The translations under genes were made by a program, and so were the position numbers. Under the pieces are notes generated by a model. The model had not been told where the DNA came from. It ran no database searches and worked only from the letters and a program-made list of their open reading frames with translations. Positions 1 to 11,636 of a stretch of DNA of 64,000 bases are shown one piece after another. How positions within the stretch are numbered: position 1 is the stretch's first letter; every line of letters starts with the position of its first letter. This stretch comes from Penicillus capitatus (taxonomy: Eukaryota > Chlorophyta): NCBI GenBank assembly GCA_965649825.1, contig OZ287709.1, positions 372,001-436,000 of the forward strand. The letters are read 5' to 3'.

Positions 1-438
1 GTTTGTAGGAAGAACAGAATTATTGCGAGCTTCATGATTCACAGACTATATTCATCATACCATGTTTTCCGTCGGCAATGTCCTCGCGAGACGTCGGTCT
101 GCTAGAGAATTGTCTTATTTCACATCAGCTGCTTTCAAACCAATCGTATAAAAAACTGTGACTCAAGTGGACAGACCACAAGCTTCATGTAGACAAAAAC
201 ATCAGATGAAGTTGAAATATCGCCACGAGAAAGAAGAAAGTTAACCCCATCAAAGAGTACCTTATCCCTGACTTTAACCAGCTTGCTTTCCACTTTGACA
301 GAAATGCTTTACGGCAAAAACCTACGATGTCAAAGAAGGAGAAGAAAGCTCAAGAAATCCCACATATGATGGTAAAATAAAAACGGATCGTGCAGTTGTT
401 GATGTTGTGGTGAAAGAATATGGAAATCGGAAGAGCCA
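1..438. other. Left edge, no gene seen
   Basis: No open frame with recognisable protein similarity was seen on either strand. The stretch lies downstream of the minus-strand CCT-domain gene, so it is probably its 3' flank plus intergenic DNA. It is more A+T-rich than the coding sequence beside it. Confidence 0.4.
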
Positions 439-1720
439 CTATTTCTGCTCTGTCTTTTTGTTGCCGCTGCCAATTTGTTTCTTCAACAATGCATCCACTT
501 CTTCCTGCTTGGCAAAGCGGCCTTTGATGCGTGGACGATTCTCGGCATAGGCTTTACGCGATGCGTAACGGATCCTGTGTCCCCACGTCCGTCTCTTACG
601 TTTTTCTAGATATCTATCACACAAAGAGGCAGCTTCGCATCAGCTCCCTTTCAGACATCGGATGCAGATCAGACCTTGCTACTTTTGCCTTTCGAATGAG
701 GTTCTGTTCAGCAGTGAGCTTTCGAGGAGGGATTGGAACAGTGTTGCTGGGTTGTGCCACTTCGACGGCGGGAGTCATGTCGGGGTGCACATTCACTCGA
801 TAATGTTGCACAGCTGTCGCAGGAGCAAACGTGCCCGATGGACAACATGACGAGGCGGCAAACACACAGCAACCATTCATCCAAGGCCTTTCTATCCCTA
901 AACCATACATACTCCATCACTTACAGGTATTATGCAAAAACGAACAAACATTACCTGCATAGTGGCTTGTTATTGTCGGGCACATTGGATGCTCCTCTTT
1001 GACATATCTCACTTCCTCTCTCTCCTGTTCCTCTTCTTTCATCCAGCCAACATTCGATTTTGCATCCTGCAACGGGAAAACGATCTTTGTGATGTGACCG
1101 ACGGTATGAGGGCGCACATGGAGTGAGCAAACAAGAGTATCATCGTAGTTGGTCGGGTCATCCAAGCAACCCAATACATTATCAGAAAAAAGACAAACAT
1201 CCGGCAGTGTCGTGCAGATGTCATGGTTCGTATGCAAACTACGCCGCGGAAAGAGCGCAGATGAAGGCATTGCTGCCTCGTTCTCCCCCATCTCGGAGCA
1301 TCTCTCAGACGTATTGTCCAGAGGACTCACGCTACTGTCGGTACCGCTTGAATCCTGCGCGACATGTCTGCCTTTTTCAATCATCCGGTGCTTCGTTCTA
1401 CCTGACGGCAATACGTTGCACTGCTGTTTGTCTTGGACAGACAGGCGCCACGCGCATAGAACTCGTTTTCCGTTGCAGGCGCTACTGAAACGATGTCACC
1501 ATTATCGTAGCTTCCGTTCTGAAGCGACGCATGAAACTCATCAGGCGGCCACTTCAGGCGCTGCTGCATGAACGTCGGTTGAAACGCAGAAGCGCTATCT
1601 TCGAGTCCCACACACTCATACGACGAAAGCAGACCGTATCCAGTGTCTAATTCAGTATTTAGCCACATCGATGCCGTCTGTAGGTCAAACAGGAGATCCC
1701 ACGATCCAGAGCGACAGACG
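439..1720 (-). CDS. CCT-domain (CONSTANS/TOC1-type) protein, multi-exon
   Basis: The last exon (about 640 to 439) encodes a clear CCT motif: [11 protein letters not shown], then [20 protein letters not shown], then an acidic/lysine-rich tail and a stop. CCT domains are nuclear DNA-binding or protein-interaction modules of plant and algal regulators of light, clock and metabolic responses. Upstream exons on the same strand (about 730-910, 970-1190 and 1480-1700) encode low-complexity, Ser/Glu-rich sequence, including a segment starting [13 protein letters not shown]. No B-box zinc finger or response-regulator domain was seen, so this is a CCT-only or CMF-type protein as far as visible. The 5' end is uncertain; it must lie close to the divergent TPR gene starting at 1795, so the two probably share a promoter. 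Exon joins were not fully resolved. The CCT identification is firm, the gene limits are not. Confidence 0.75.
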
Positions 1721-1794
1721 CAAAAGATGGAATGCGCAGGAGTTCTCTTTCGATGTTTTGATGTGACAGTTCCAACCTTCGACGGATTCTTTCG

Positions 1795-2729
1795 ATGGCG
1801 TCGGTTGCGCGCGCGTCTCGAGCAAGATGTCCTGACAGCCACAGTCACGCGGCCTCGCGTCTTGTGCCCGCGGCGTTGTTTCCAGTACATGTCTCTCCGC
1901 CGCATCGGAAACGACCAATCGCGTTGCGCTATGGCATTGACCGTTACGATGCAAGCGATTCGAGACACCTATCGCCTCGGGGTCGCGAGGTCGTGATCTC
2001 GGGCGCCGTTTCGGAAGGACTCCCGGTCTACGAAATAGCGGCGGGAGTTGGCAGTCGTTTCTCATTCGTTTATCTCGGCACTTTGGTCTCCATGCTGCTC
2101 GGTGCGGCCTACCTCGTTGTACGGCAAGTCCTCGTCCGAGTGGAAATGGACGAGGCGATGAAGCGATTGGTCGACAGCATTCGAGCAGGAAATGCCACAA
2201 GCGAGGTCACTCCTCTCACTCTCCTCTAGACTGACATCTCACACTTTTGATAGATCTATTATGAGTTGGCAGCCATCCTGATCCGCAAAAAACTCTATAT
2301 CCAAGCAATCAACAATCTCGAGAAATCCATCAATCTCTGGGAAGAGGAAGATGTGGAACTGGCACAGGTCGAGCAGAAATCGCGAAGTGACGTGACACAT
2401 GTTTGACGATGCAGGTGTACAATGCCTTGGGTTATAGCTACTACTGCCTTGAGAAAAACGATCAGGCACTCACGAATTACAAAAAGGCAGTCGCGCTGCG
2501 TCCGAACTACGTCTCGGCTTGGAATAATCTCGGAGATGCACACGAGCGTGCTGGCCAATGGAAGTGCGATCTGTGACATGCCTCTCTCCCTCGCCATCAC
2601 ATTTTTGCACTTAGGGAAGGCTACGAAGCGTACAAGCAGACACTGAAATACGATGCCGTGAACAAAGTGGCCCTAGAACGCGCGAACTATTTAAAACAAA
2701 AATGCGAACGATTGGGCATTCCGGCTTGA
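1795..2729 (+). CDS. Membrane-anchored TPR protein (plastid PYG7/CGL71/Ycf37-like)
   Basis: The ATG at 1795 opens a basic, Ser/Ala-rich N-terminus that looks like a transit peptide. A single hydrophobic segment follows (residues about 100-118, FVYLGTLVSMLLGAAYLVV), then tetratricopeptide repeats in three exons: YYELAAILIRKKLYIQAINN, VYNALGYSYYCLEKNDQALT and YVSAWNNLGDAHERAGQW. The C-terminus is CERLGIPA and stop. Introns of 48 and 47 nt (about 2205-2252 and 2369-2415) and a third before 2619 restore the frame. This anchor-plus-TPR layout matches thylakoid photosystem I assembly factors of the PYG7/CGL71/Ycf37 group. That role is inferred from architecture and from a predicted plastid location, not from unique residues. 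It converges with the Tic40-like gene, with 83 bp between stop codons. Confidence 0.75.
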
Positions 2730-2812
2730 ACCATAACCATCCCGTACGAACGCCATTTTGACATGTTCTGTTCATGACACAGTTTTCCTTTAACGTCTGT
2801 CCGTCCGTTTGT

Positions 2813-4279
2813 TCAGCTACTCGTCTCTGAGGCACTGGGTGTCGATGCAGGTGCGGGTTCCAGTTGCGACACGGACGTCGGTGGGGTGGCGGCGGCGGAC
2901 GGCGGCTCCTTTTCTTCAGACGTCTGCTGCTGCGCTTGTAACGTCAACTCATTCATCTTCATCATAAACTGCATGACTTCGGGATCGTTGACGTACTTGC
3001 TCATATTGGCAGGATTCTGTTGCAGGTCCACCACAGCCTGCATCACATTTGGCTTCTGCATCATTGCCACCACTTCAGGCTCGTTCATCAGTTTCTTCAT
3101 CAGCACGTCGGGACTGATGTTCATCGTCTCTAACTGTCTTTTCATATCGGATTGTCCCGCCTGTGTTTTGAACCCCTGCACCACAGACGGGTACAGAAAT
3201 TGTTGCAAGGCGATTTAGAGACTTTGATCTGTTGGAGAAGCTGAGGCGTCATCATTGACTTGAACTGCTCTTTCACCATTGGCGACGACATGAGGTTCTC
3301 TAGCATTTCGGGACTTCTCATATTCTCGGGGAGAAACTGCACGAGAGATTCGCGCATTTGTGGATCTCGTAACATATCGAACATGTAGTCCACTGCCTCG
3401 TCAGGGTTCTCCACTACAGGCTGCTCTGTCGTCTGCTCCATCGGAACGTCTTGGAAAAACGAAGGCGATGCCGGTGGCGGCGAGGGCGTCGGCGGCATGT
3501 CCGTTTTCACGGCAGAAGGCGTCTGAACTCCGTTCTTCTGTGGATTTGACTCCTTTGACCCGGCTGGATTGAAAGGAGAGACAGGAGGCGGCGAAGGGGG
3601 AGGTGACGTCGAGGTTTTGGGGGACATCTGAGGTGCCGCTGCTGCTGGGGTAGAAGGTTGAGCCGTCGTGTCATAAGCAGGAGGCGTTGCCATTCCGAAA
3701 GGATTGGCAGATGGCGGTACGGCTCCTCCAAAGGGTGGTGGCGGTGGTGTTCCCTGGGCATTGGACATCTGACTCATCATCTGCTTCATCATCATCTCCG
3801 TCATCGCTTCCTTCGGATGACTGACGAAATTCATGATCCGAGTGAAAACTGTCGCCAACAGCATGCCCACCATGATCCATACCCAGGGAGGCAAGACATT
3901 GGCCGGTTCGACAGTGTACTGAGGAGGCTGGACGGGAAAGACGGGAGGTCCCGTGGGATAGGCTTCGTGGTAGTGCCTCACAGGCGGAGTGGCGACGGGC
4001 AGTTGCGATGGATCTTCAGAAGCGACGGCAATGTCGGCATCGACCATCGCCTAGATGAACGTTCCTTAGGCGGAAAGGCACGAGACAGGTGTTTACCGTT
4101 TCTGCGGCAGGTTCATGGACTTTCTCTTCCGTCGAGCGTCGTTTGGCCTGAGCATAGAGGAACGGACGTCGAGCGGGACGCAGGGGTCTGTTTGTTCGCG
4201 TCAGGAAAAAGTGTCGCTGCGAAGGTGTCCTTCGAACGGCGACGCAGGGGCACTGACGTAGTAAGGCCGAGTGGATCAT
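2813..4279 (-). CDS. TIC40: Tic40-like plastid inner-envelope co-chaperone
   Basis: The start at 4279 gives a very basic N-terminus (MIHSALLRQCPCVAVRRTP) typical of a transit peptide. A 46-nt intron ending CTAG joins it to the second exon. Next come one transmembrane helix (PPWVWIMVGMLLATVFTRIM), a Met-rich helix (MTEMMMKQMMSQM), a long Pro/Ser/Thr linker, and two STI1/DP-type modules: DEAVDYMFDMLRDPQMRESL with FLPENMRSPEMLENL, and ISPDVLMKKLMNEPEVVAMM with YVNDPEVMQFMMKMNE. A 47-nt intron (GT..GCAG) splits the second module after QQIK. In plants Tic40 sits in the inner envelope and works with Hsp93 and Tic110 during protein import. Order, length (about 420 aa) and TM position all match. A generic STI1-domain co-chaperone is the alternative, but the TM helix and transit-like N-terminus argue for Tic40. 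Confidence 0.8.
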
Positions 4280-4887
4280 CGCCGCGCAAAACTCAGTGGT
4301 CTGGCCGAACAAGTGATGACGTGTCGTGCACGAGACCACGCACTGTGTGACGTTGCAATGCGATTCTTGCAAAGGGCAGCGATGAAAACCCCGCGCGTGC
4401 CACCGTGTCTGCTGCGCATGTCAGCAAAGACGATCGGTATACGGCGCGTTCTCTACGGTTGCGTATCTACGGTACATGTCCAAAGCAGCCTTACAAACGG
4501 ACAATCGAACAACATTGATATCGGTTCCGCGTTCTCGCTGACTCATCGCTCGAAATATAAACCACGCATTTTTCACGAGAAATCGACCAGATGCCCCAAT
4601 TCAGAAAACTAAAAAGCAAAGAAGATCGTCTTGATGATAAGCAATGCCATGCGAATTCAGAAAATGGTGGATCTCTAATCCTCCGGGCCTCGGACGGGAG
4701 ATGCCCAATGAAACGTCCGCATCAGTCGATGGACGGATGAATGATCCAAATCGCATCAACTGCACTTGGTGATTTGTCATTAAGAAAAGGCGGCCGGCAC
4801 ACGCAGCACAATGTGTACATTATTAGAAGCGAGTGAGTGAATGGGCAACCCATCTATTCTCGATCAGCAGCCATCGCATCCAGTGTA
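4280..4887. other. Intergenic, upstream of the Tic40-like gene
   Basis: About 600 bp separate the start of the Tic40-like gene from the stop of the next minus-strand gene. No protein-coding signal, RNA gene or repeat was recognised. It presumably contains the Tic40-like promoter. Confidence 0.4.
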
Positions 4888-6357
4888 TTAGCAATGTGCA
4901 TCGCTAATTTTCGTGCCTCCTAAAACAATAGAGACGATGGTGGGCGATTCGTAAGCGAGAGGATGAGTCACTTGTGAAGCTGCAGCAGCTGCATCTGCTT
5001 TGCTCTTGGCTTCCCTAATCCCCGTTTGAATTTCCCCTTCTGCCCTCCAATGCTCCTCAGCGCGCGCAGAGCCTTCTCGAGCAGACTACAGACAGATATC
5101 AGGGATAGAGCAACGCCAACGAGAACGAACGAACTTCGCGCGCTGTTCGGCAGGCAACCCAGGCTGTCTCTACTTTCTTGGCTATCTCCTCTGGCCACCG
5201 TGGATCTTGCGCTTCATTATTTGTCAATCCTTGAACCCATTTTGGCTTTCCTTCTACCCATTCACCTGCCCACATTTCGCCTAGAGCACCACGTCACGCA
5301 TCGCTCCAATGCAACTCATCCCTCTGCATTTCCTGCCTGTTTCAATTGTATAGATACACCAGCCATGCTTCTTCCCTTGGACCCATTGTCCTTCGTACTT
5401 CTGACCGGTTGCAAAAATGTAAATGCCATATCCGTGCGGAATATCACATTCGTATTCGCCCAGGTATCGATCACTGTTTGGGAAGCAGTAATAACCGTAG
5501 CCGTGTCTCTTGCCGGCCAGGTAGTCTCCAATGTAATTGCTCTCTTCTGTGCATTGCTGCATACCTCTCCCTTCGCGCAGTCCATGTTTCCACTGTCCTT
5601 CGTAATAGTCGCCATTGTAATAGCGACAGGCACCCCAGCCATCCCGCATGCCGTTTGTGTATTCGCCACGATATGTCGAGCCTCGAGCAAAGGTCTCATT
5701 TCCAGCACCATCATAGACACAGTTGTTCCATTGTCCCTCGTACCGCCCCTCGTTGGCAAATGTATAGACTCCGTTGCCCGACATGCGATCGGCAACGAAT
5801 TCTCCTTCGTAAACATCGCCATTGACGAATTGATAGACGCCTTCTCCATTCTTCTTGCCACCCTGATAGCGTCCTTTGTAGATATCTCCATTGCGCAGGC
5901 GGCGAATTTGATAGTCGCCTCCTTGAGTTGAATTTGAAGAAGGAAGGCCTCCAGCCATCTTCATGATCACGGTCTCTTCGACCTTGACAGGACGGGAAGT
6001 GCCATTCGAACTTGCTTCGCTCATCGATGTCTGACGGCCTTCGGATGTCTTGGCAATGCGGGAGGGGGCATAGGAGTCACGTGCCAGTGCAAGATCCATG
6101 GCTGCCTGTGCCGATCCGATCTTGCGGAGAGCTCCGTCGACGGCACGCATGTCACTCAACCGTTTCTGATGCTCTGTCATACTCAGTGCACAGCTTGTAG
6201 GAATTGGATTTCGGGTTTCCATCTCGGTTAATCGATGTGCACAGGTTTTGAACTCAGTCTCGAGTCTTTGGATCTGCCCAACGCAATCAGCAAATCCACG
6301 GAATGCATGATGCCATTCCTCAGGCGACTGCTTCTGGATACCTTCCAAATTATCCAT
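4888..6357 (-). CDS. MORN-repeat protein with N-terminal helical region
   Basis: The ATG at 6357 leads into a helical region of about 150 residues (MDNLEGIQKQSPEEWHHAF; Glu/Lys/Gln-rich). At least seven consecutive MORN repeats follow, of the form GDIYKGRYQGGKKNGEGVYQ, GDVYEGEFVADRMSGNGVY and so on to GQKYEGQWVQGKKHGWCIY. A 35-nt intron (GTTGCA..CTCTAG, containing GCGTGACGTGG) then leads to MWAGEWVEGKPKW. A second 35-nt intron leads to a charged helical tail ending SDAHC. MORN arrays bind phospholipids or act as scaffolds on membranes and cytoskeleton in algae and protists, but no catalytic domain (such as a PIP kinase) is fused here, so the specific role is unknown. It lies 39 bp downstream of the EB1 stop on the same strand, so the two may belong to a tandem transcription neighbourhood. 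Confidence 0.85.
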
Positions 6358-6396
6358 CAGCAAGCCATTATGCCTGTCAAACAGACACAGTGTTCA

Positions 6397-8018
6397 CTAG
6401 ATCGTATGGGGCGATGGAAACCTGAGAAGTGTGTTGATCACATCTTTCATGCTTCGAAGTTTTCCTCGGTAAGCATAGTTATCGTTATCTGTCCCTAGAT
6501 CCTCCAAGAGGGAACTAAAGTTCGGAATTGCATCTAACAGAGCATCTAAGCAACGTCTGACGGCTAATAATCCTTCTTCTGCCACTTCTTCTGGGGCCGT
6601 TGCACTAAAGAGTAACATCAAGGGTAGGAAGAGTGGGATGGATATAGAGGTTGGCACGGGGGAGTGTGTTGGCGAACCGACTCGGCAGGGAGAGGGTTCT
6701 CCACAGCGCGGAGATTTACGGAATAGACAGACGACTCTGCTTCAGAGCGCCGTGACGTCTTGGGACTGGGAGGCGGTGTACCACGAGGTCCAGAAACCCG
6801 ACGCAATGGAGATCCTCCCACAGGCGCAGGAGATCTTGATGTGCCTGTTCAGCATAACAGGTCGTACAATGAAGACCCTGTCTGATAGGCAGTCTCTCTA
6901 CTTGGGATGGCTGTCTTCGAGCGATGATGCGATATGGACAGTTCTGTCGAATCTTGCATCGTTCGCCTCGATCCTTGCATCTCACGCATGGCCTATCATT
7001 TTAGAGAGTGAGACAAAATGAGCAAGGCAGTTTGCATCCACTGCTGTGAGTTCCGTTGCGTAGTTGCGAGAATCGACCGATGCCGTTCGGGTGTGTGGCC
7101 GCGTCCGTGAGCTTCGTGATGTATACGATCCAGAAGGGCCAGGTGTTCGCGATGCCCTTGAACGTCTTCCTGCTTCGATGTAGCCATCGTAGGAATGATC
7201 ATAATCATGCTTGCTCCCTAGATAGCAACACCCACGTCCATACCACGCAACAAAGAGCGCCGCTGCGTACCTTCTGGTTTGCCGTAGATATTGAAATGCG
7301 AATGCATCCAGTAGGGCATAGGAATACGGTCTGTTCCACCTTTGACGCTCCGTAACCGGCGTTCACAAGGATCATACGTTGGCAACGGCTTCCTTTCTGT
7401 AGCACCCATGAAACACGTCCAAAAGCAAATGATGTCTGCGATGAGGACTTTTAAGGTATTTATGAAGAAATTGAAGCAGCTCTAGTGTTTCGCTTGGAGA
7501 TCCCCGCATGAGTTTCTGCACAGCCATGTCCTACACCACAGACACATCTTTAGCAAAACACACAGATGTCGGCATCTGTGCTGTGCTGACCCTGTTGATT
7601 TGTGCATCGGCAAAGACGTTTTGCAAAATCTTGTAGTTCGGAACAAACTCATACTCTTCTCTTGCATGGAAATTCACCTAAACGTAAATGACTCAGCATC
7701 CAGTCCATCGCGACGGGGTCACTCGACGTACTCTGTGAATCGGGACGAGTTCTTCAAAGTAAGCGTCCATCATTTGACAGAAAACCGCCCCAGACGCGAA
7801 CTGTCAATGAGCGGTTGGGTATCGTATGTTGGAAGTCGAACGCGTCTCACTTCTTCGAGTCGTGTAATGCCGAGCATAAGTGTTTGGTTGACCCAGTCTA
7901 TCAGTTGACTTTTGCTCGGGTGATAAATACCCGAAGTCACAGACGACGTTGCTGAGTGCCGTCCCACTCGGCCCTTTGCTAAGGGCTGAATAACACCGCC
8001 GCCTTCGGAGTCCGACAT
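6397..8018 (-). CDS. EB1: EB1/MAPRE-type microtubule plus-end binding protein
   Basis: The protein starts at 8018 (MSDSEGGGV). It carries the N-terminal calponin-homology fold of EB1: SKSQLIDWVNQTLMLGITRL, then across a 46-nt intron ASGAVFCQMMDAYFEELVP, then REEYEFVPNYKILQNVFAD. A middle linker rich in Ser, Thr, Pro and Arg follows. The C-terminal EB-homology segment contains YAYRGKLRSMKDVINTLL, matching the FYF-KLR-IE core of EB1 dimerisation domains, and ends SPHTI. EB1 tracks growing microtubule ends and recruits +TIP partners. Exon limits in the linker (7400-6700) were not all resolved, and I did not trace a C-terminal EEY/F tail, which some protist EB1 proteins lack. Divergent from the fumarate reductase gene, with 110 bp between start codons. 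Confidence 0.75.
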
Positions 8019-8128
8019 CACCTCACGCAAGAAAGATACGTGCAGAGCAAACAAACAAACAAACACAACGCGGCGAGGCACACGCGTCGAGAACTGCAAA
8101 AAGAGCCAAATGCACGTTATCCGTCTCA

Positions 8129-9858
8129 ATGGCCCATTTTCTAGTAACTTTCACAGCGATGCGCCGACTTGTAAGGCACTACCTTGCTGTTTCTTATAGT
8201 CTTATCTTCAGCAGCTTCGCGTCGGCGATGCTTCCGTCAGATCCCCAAGCGTATCGACATCGACTCGTTATTATCGGTGGTGGACTGGCAGGGCTCTCAT
8301 GTGCCCATGAAGCCTCGCGTCAGTGGGAAAGGGCGTATAGTGGACGTCCGTTCGAGATCTACGTCATTGATAAGGAGCCCCGTCTCGGAGGGAACAGTGT
8401 CAAGGCGAGTAGCGGCATTAATGCCGTCGACGGGAAGGAACCGGACGCCGTGGCGTCTTTTATCAAAGATACACGACTCAGTGGTGGTGGACTGAGCGAC
8501 GATGATCTGATTCAAACGCTCGTAACCCGAAGCGGCGCGGCGATTGAGTTTCTCGAATCGTTTGGGGTGGAATTGAGTGGTTTGACGCAACTCGGTGGAC
8601 ATTCGACGAGTCGCACCCGATTCAATCCCGCTGGACCGAACGTCGGATTTGCGATCATGCAAAAACTCATGGCGGCGGCGGAATCTGATCCGAAAATCGA
8701 AATTATCAAGAGTGCTAAAGTGACGGGCATTGAGATGCTCAATAACCGGCATCCCAGATACGATGTCCTATTCTCCAGGGAAACGTGTAAGTAGCTGCTG
8801 TCATGTCACAATGAGATCGTTCATCCGTCGCGTGTAGATCGAGCACATGTGGATACACGTGCATTTGTGATGGCGACAGGAGGATTTGGAGCAAACAAGA
8901 CATTGCTGGAGAAGTTTGCACCCGAAACGGCGCCATATGCCACGACAAACGGCCCCTGGTCAACAGGTTGCTCCTCGGCCGTTTCTACAGACCGATGTGA
9001 CGTGTTTCGTGTCCAGGGGATGGTCTGGAATTGGGAAAAGAACTTGGAGCGCGATTGGTTCACTTGGAAGAAGTGCAACTGCATCCAACAGGCTTCGTTG
9101 ATCCAAAAGATCCAGATGCAGGTCCTGTCAAGATCTCTTCTGCATGACGCCATTCATGCATGAACATCTCTAGGGAGCAAGATCTTGGCGGCGGAAAAGT
9201 TGAGAGGGTGCGGTGCTATTCTGATGAACATGGAAGGGCATCGTTTTGTGGATGAGCTCAATCGACGGGATCACGTTTACAGCAAGCTCTCAGAACAGAC
9301 GGGTTTCGCTCCTCGATGCTCTGACGGGATTCGGAACGGTCTGCTGCTGTCACAGGGGAGAAGGCGTGGTTGCTGTTATCTGCAGCCGGCGGCGAAAAGT
9401 TCAATGTCAGCCAAATGGGTTTCTACATGGGCCGTGGACTGATCAAGACCTTGGATTCCATTGACGCTATGTCTGAACATACCAAAGTTCCGGCCGCCAC
9501 GCTGAAAAAAGAGATTGAGACGTACAACGCAGCGGCGAAGACGAACAACGATGCATTCGGCAAGACAACGTTTCCCACAGACTTCGACATCAATGGTCCT
9601 TTCTACATGGCAATGATCACACCTGTGGTGCATTACACGATGGGCGGTTTGAGAATCAACACGGACAGTCAGGTGCTTAAAGAAGGCGAAGGCATAGCTC
9701 TACCGGGCATCTATGCTGCCGGAGAGGTGTCAGGAGGATTGCACGGAAAGAACCGCCTCGGTGGAAATTCATTACTGGATTGTGTTGTGTTCGGACGTCA
9801 GGCCGCCAACCATGCGATTCATTACATCGCAGAAACGAATGTTCATGAGGAGCTGTAG
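8129..9858 (+). CDS. Soluble fumarate reductase flavoprotein (OSM1/FRDS-like)
   Basis: The N-terminus has a hydrophobic leader (YLAVSYSLIFSSFASAML), suggesting secretion or organelle targeting. An FAD-binding motif follows: RLVIIGGGLAGLSCAHEAS, with a downstream acidic DKEPRLGGNS. The FAD_binding_2 family signature continues with ASSGINAV, GGHSTSRTRF, FVMATGGFGANKTLL, HPTGF, GHRFVDELNRRD, YTMGGLRIN and GEVSGGLHGKNRLGGNSLLD near the C-terminus. These proteins reduce fumarate to succinate with reduced flavin or NADH and reoxidise cofactors under low oxygen. At least four short introns interrupt it: about 8789-8838, 8967-9016, 9132-9174 and one near 9300-9370. The second carries GATGTGACG about 20 nt before its acceptor. 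The exon join near 9300 is uncertain. A related succinate dehydrogenase flavoprotein is less likely because the protein is soluble, short, and has the FRDS-specific C-terminus. Confidence 0.85.
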
Positions 9859-10168
9859 GCGAACGAATGATAAAAACGAATCCTGTAAACAGTCTGCGAT
9901 ACGTTGGAAGGGATAAACACTTGTGACGCCCTGTCGATGCACCGGAATGCGTCGGTGACTGGCTCGAGAGGGCCATCGATGTCGGGGCTTTGGCAGTCTT
10001 TTTGCGTTATGTTTGAAGATCAAGTGAAGTGCGTACAGCGACGGTTCCGGTTTAAATGTCTGCGTGTCTTTGATCGACACGCACGTCTATCGTTATGTGT
10101 CGAAAAAAGAAGCCGTTCGAGCAGTACGTGTCTTATTTGGAAATAAAAAACGTTCGAAAGGGATCACT
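9859..10168. other. Convergent intergenic gap
   Basis: About 310 bp lie between the fumarate reductase stop and the stop of the convergent membrane-protein gene. It presumably holds both 3' UTRs and polyadenylation signals. Nothing else was recognised. Confidence 0.4.
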
Positions 10169-11233
10169 CTAAGTCAACTGCAGCACCATTGTGGTCAATG
10201 CCACGCTCCACCTCCAGTACAATACTGCCATAGCGAGAAGAATGAGACACGAGACACATTCAGATGTAGAGTCCGACAGCAACGGAGTAAATGAATTTCT
10301 GTCGGTCCTACGTCGGGTCATCAGAAAACGCACTCTCGCTGACCTTTCCGATTTCCATAGAGCAAAAGAAACATATCCCGCTGAGAAAAACACCATGAGA
10401 AAGGCAGACAGATGCAGACATGGAATCTTGATCGGAGGCGTCGTTTCATCGAAGACGCCGATCGTCGATCTTAGGAATGCGTAACAGAATTCGAAGATGG
10501 CATCGACGACGGCATCAATTTTGTAGAACACAGAAGCCCCTCTCGATTCTACGATACGTTCGCACAACACAGGTGCTCTGCCGAAGAGAAAGATGAGATA
10601 AGTGATGAAATGCGTCGGCAGGTGGTCCTCGAATTTGAGAGTGATGCCAAAAGCGTACGGAAAATTGCCCAGTGTTTCGGTTACCATCAGGAATTGCACT
10701 ATCACGACAATGGGGTTCGGGACCAAAGCAAACATCCACTTCTGGGAGTCATTTGTCACGCTGCCCACCAAAGCTATACAAATTCTACAGATGCGTTCGA
10801 ACAGGATCTCTTGGATAAGGTGACATGACCTGAAGATGATAGACATGTAACGACGCAAGCGCAGAACGCGCTGGGTGGATGAAGCATGATACACGTGCCA
10901 CATGCCAACGGTTAATGCGCTGATGCCGAACAATGGCAGAGTAGGGAGTAACCGAAACTCCTGTTCCACGACTGCCTTGATGGAAATGGAGAACAGGACG
11001 ATAGTAGTGACAAAGAAGAATCGGAGGTCGCCCGGACGGTACATCTGTTCGTAAGCATAGCGTTCGAATTCGGATTCGAGGGCGGCGTCACGGAACGTAA
11101 GCAGCAGTGGACGCATGACTGCGTCCGTAGCTAAACGCATCGCGAAGAAGACGTGCGTGACCTCTCTGAGACGTTTTATGTGATGACTAATGTCGAAACG
11201 CGCTATCACATCATCATCTCCTCTAAGAAGCAA
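10169..11233 (-). CDS. Unrecognised multi-pass membrane protein
   Basis: A single uninterrupted frame of about 354 codons. Several hydrophobic segments are visible, for example FFFVTTIVLFSISIKAVVE, FALVPNPIVVIVQFLMV, FITYLIFLFGRAPVL, LSAFLMVFFSAGYVSFALW and LILLAMAVLYWRWSVALTTM, giving six to eight probable membrane spans with short charged loops. The upstream limit of the frame has no ATG: the first codons at 11233 come right after a TTCTTAG that could be a splice acceptor, so a short 5' exon is likely. No family motif was recognised. The general look (charged cytosolic N-terminus, irregular spans, HHIK and ERYAYEQMY stretches) resembles the other unknown membrane protein at 26.7 kb only in style. 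Function is not assigned. Confidence 0.6.
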   Translation of the reverse strand: MLLRGDDDVIARFDISHHIKRLREVTHVFFAMRLATDAVMRPLLLTFRDAALESEFERYAYEQMYRPGDLRFFFVTTIVLFSISIKAVVEQEFRLLPTLPLFGISALTVGMWHVYHASSTQRVLRLRRYMSIIFRSCHLIQEILFERICRICIALVGSVTNDSQKWMFALVPNPIVVIVQFLMVTETLGNFPYAFGITLKFEDHLPTHFITYLIFLFGRAPVLCERIVESRGASVFYKIDAVVDAIFEFCYAFLRSTIGVFDETTPPIKIPCLHLSAFLMVFFSAGYVSFALWKSERSARVRFLMTRRRTDRNSFTPLLSDSTSECVSCLILLAMAVLYWRWSVALTTMVLQLT

Positions 11234-11636
11234 CCAACAACCAAAACTGGCTAACGGCTTTTCCTACGGTAAGGTGCGATATTCCGCTACTGGGGCCGCC
11301 CGAGGCGGTCGATCCACAGAACGAACACACCTACACAAAAGCACAAGGGCGAGGCGGAGGGCTTACTGATTGGCGTCTCTGTGGACGCGCTTTCATCCGC
11401 CCTATCCATCGGATAACAGACCTTGGCGGCACCGCGGCTTCACGTCTTCTTGAATCATTGGGCGATTCCACGTCTTCGACATGCATGCCCCGCATCCCAC
11501 AAGAGCCGCGGCGCACTGGACTGCGTCTGACGCGTCTTGGGATGAATTGTCTTGTCCTCTCGGCTTCATTGAATATCGAGAACCTACAAAACACAAACGA
11601 AATTACTAAAACCTAAACTCACAGCTGCAGGGATTC

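Noticed and set aside
5026-5931. Hydrophobic 301-codon plus-strand frame
   Set aside because: It is the antisense shadow of the MORN repeats; the repetitive Tyr/Gly codons read as hydrophobic residues in reverse.
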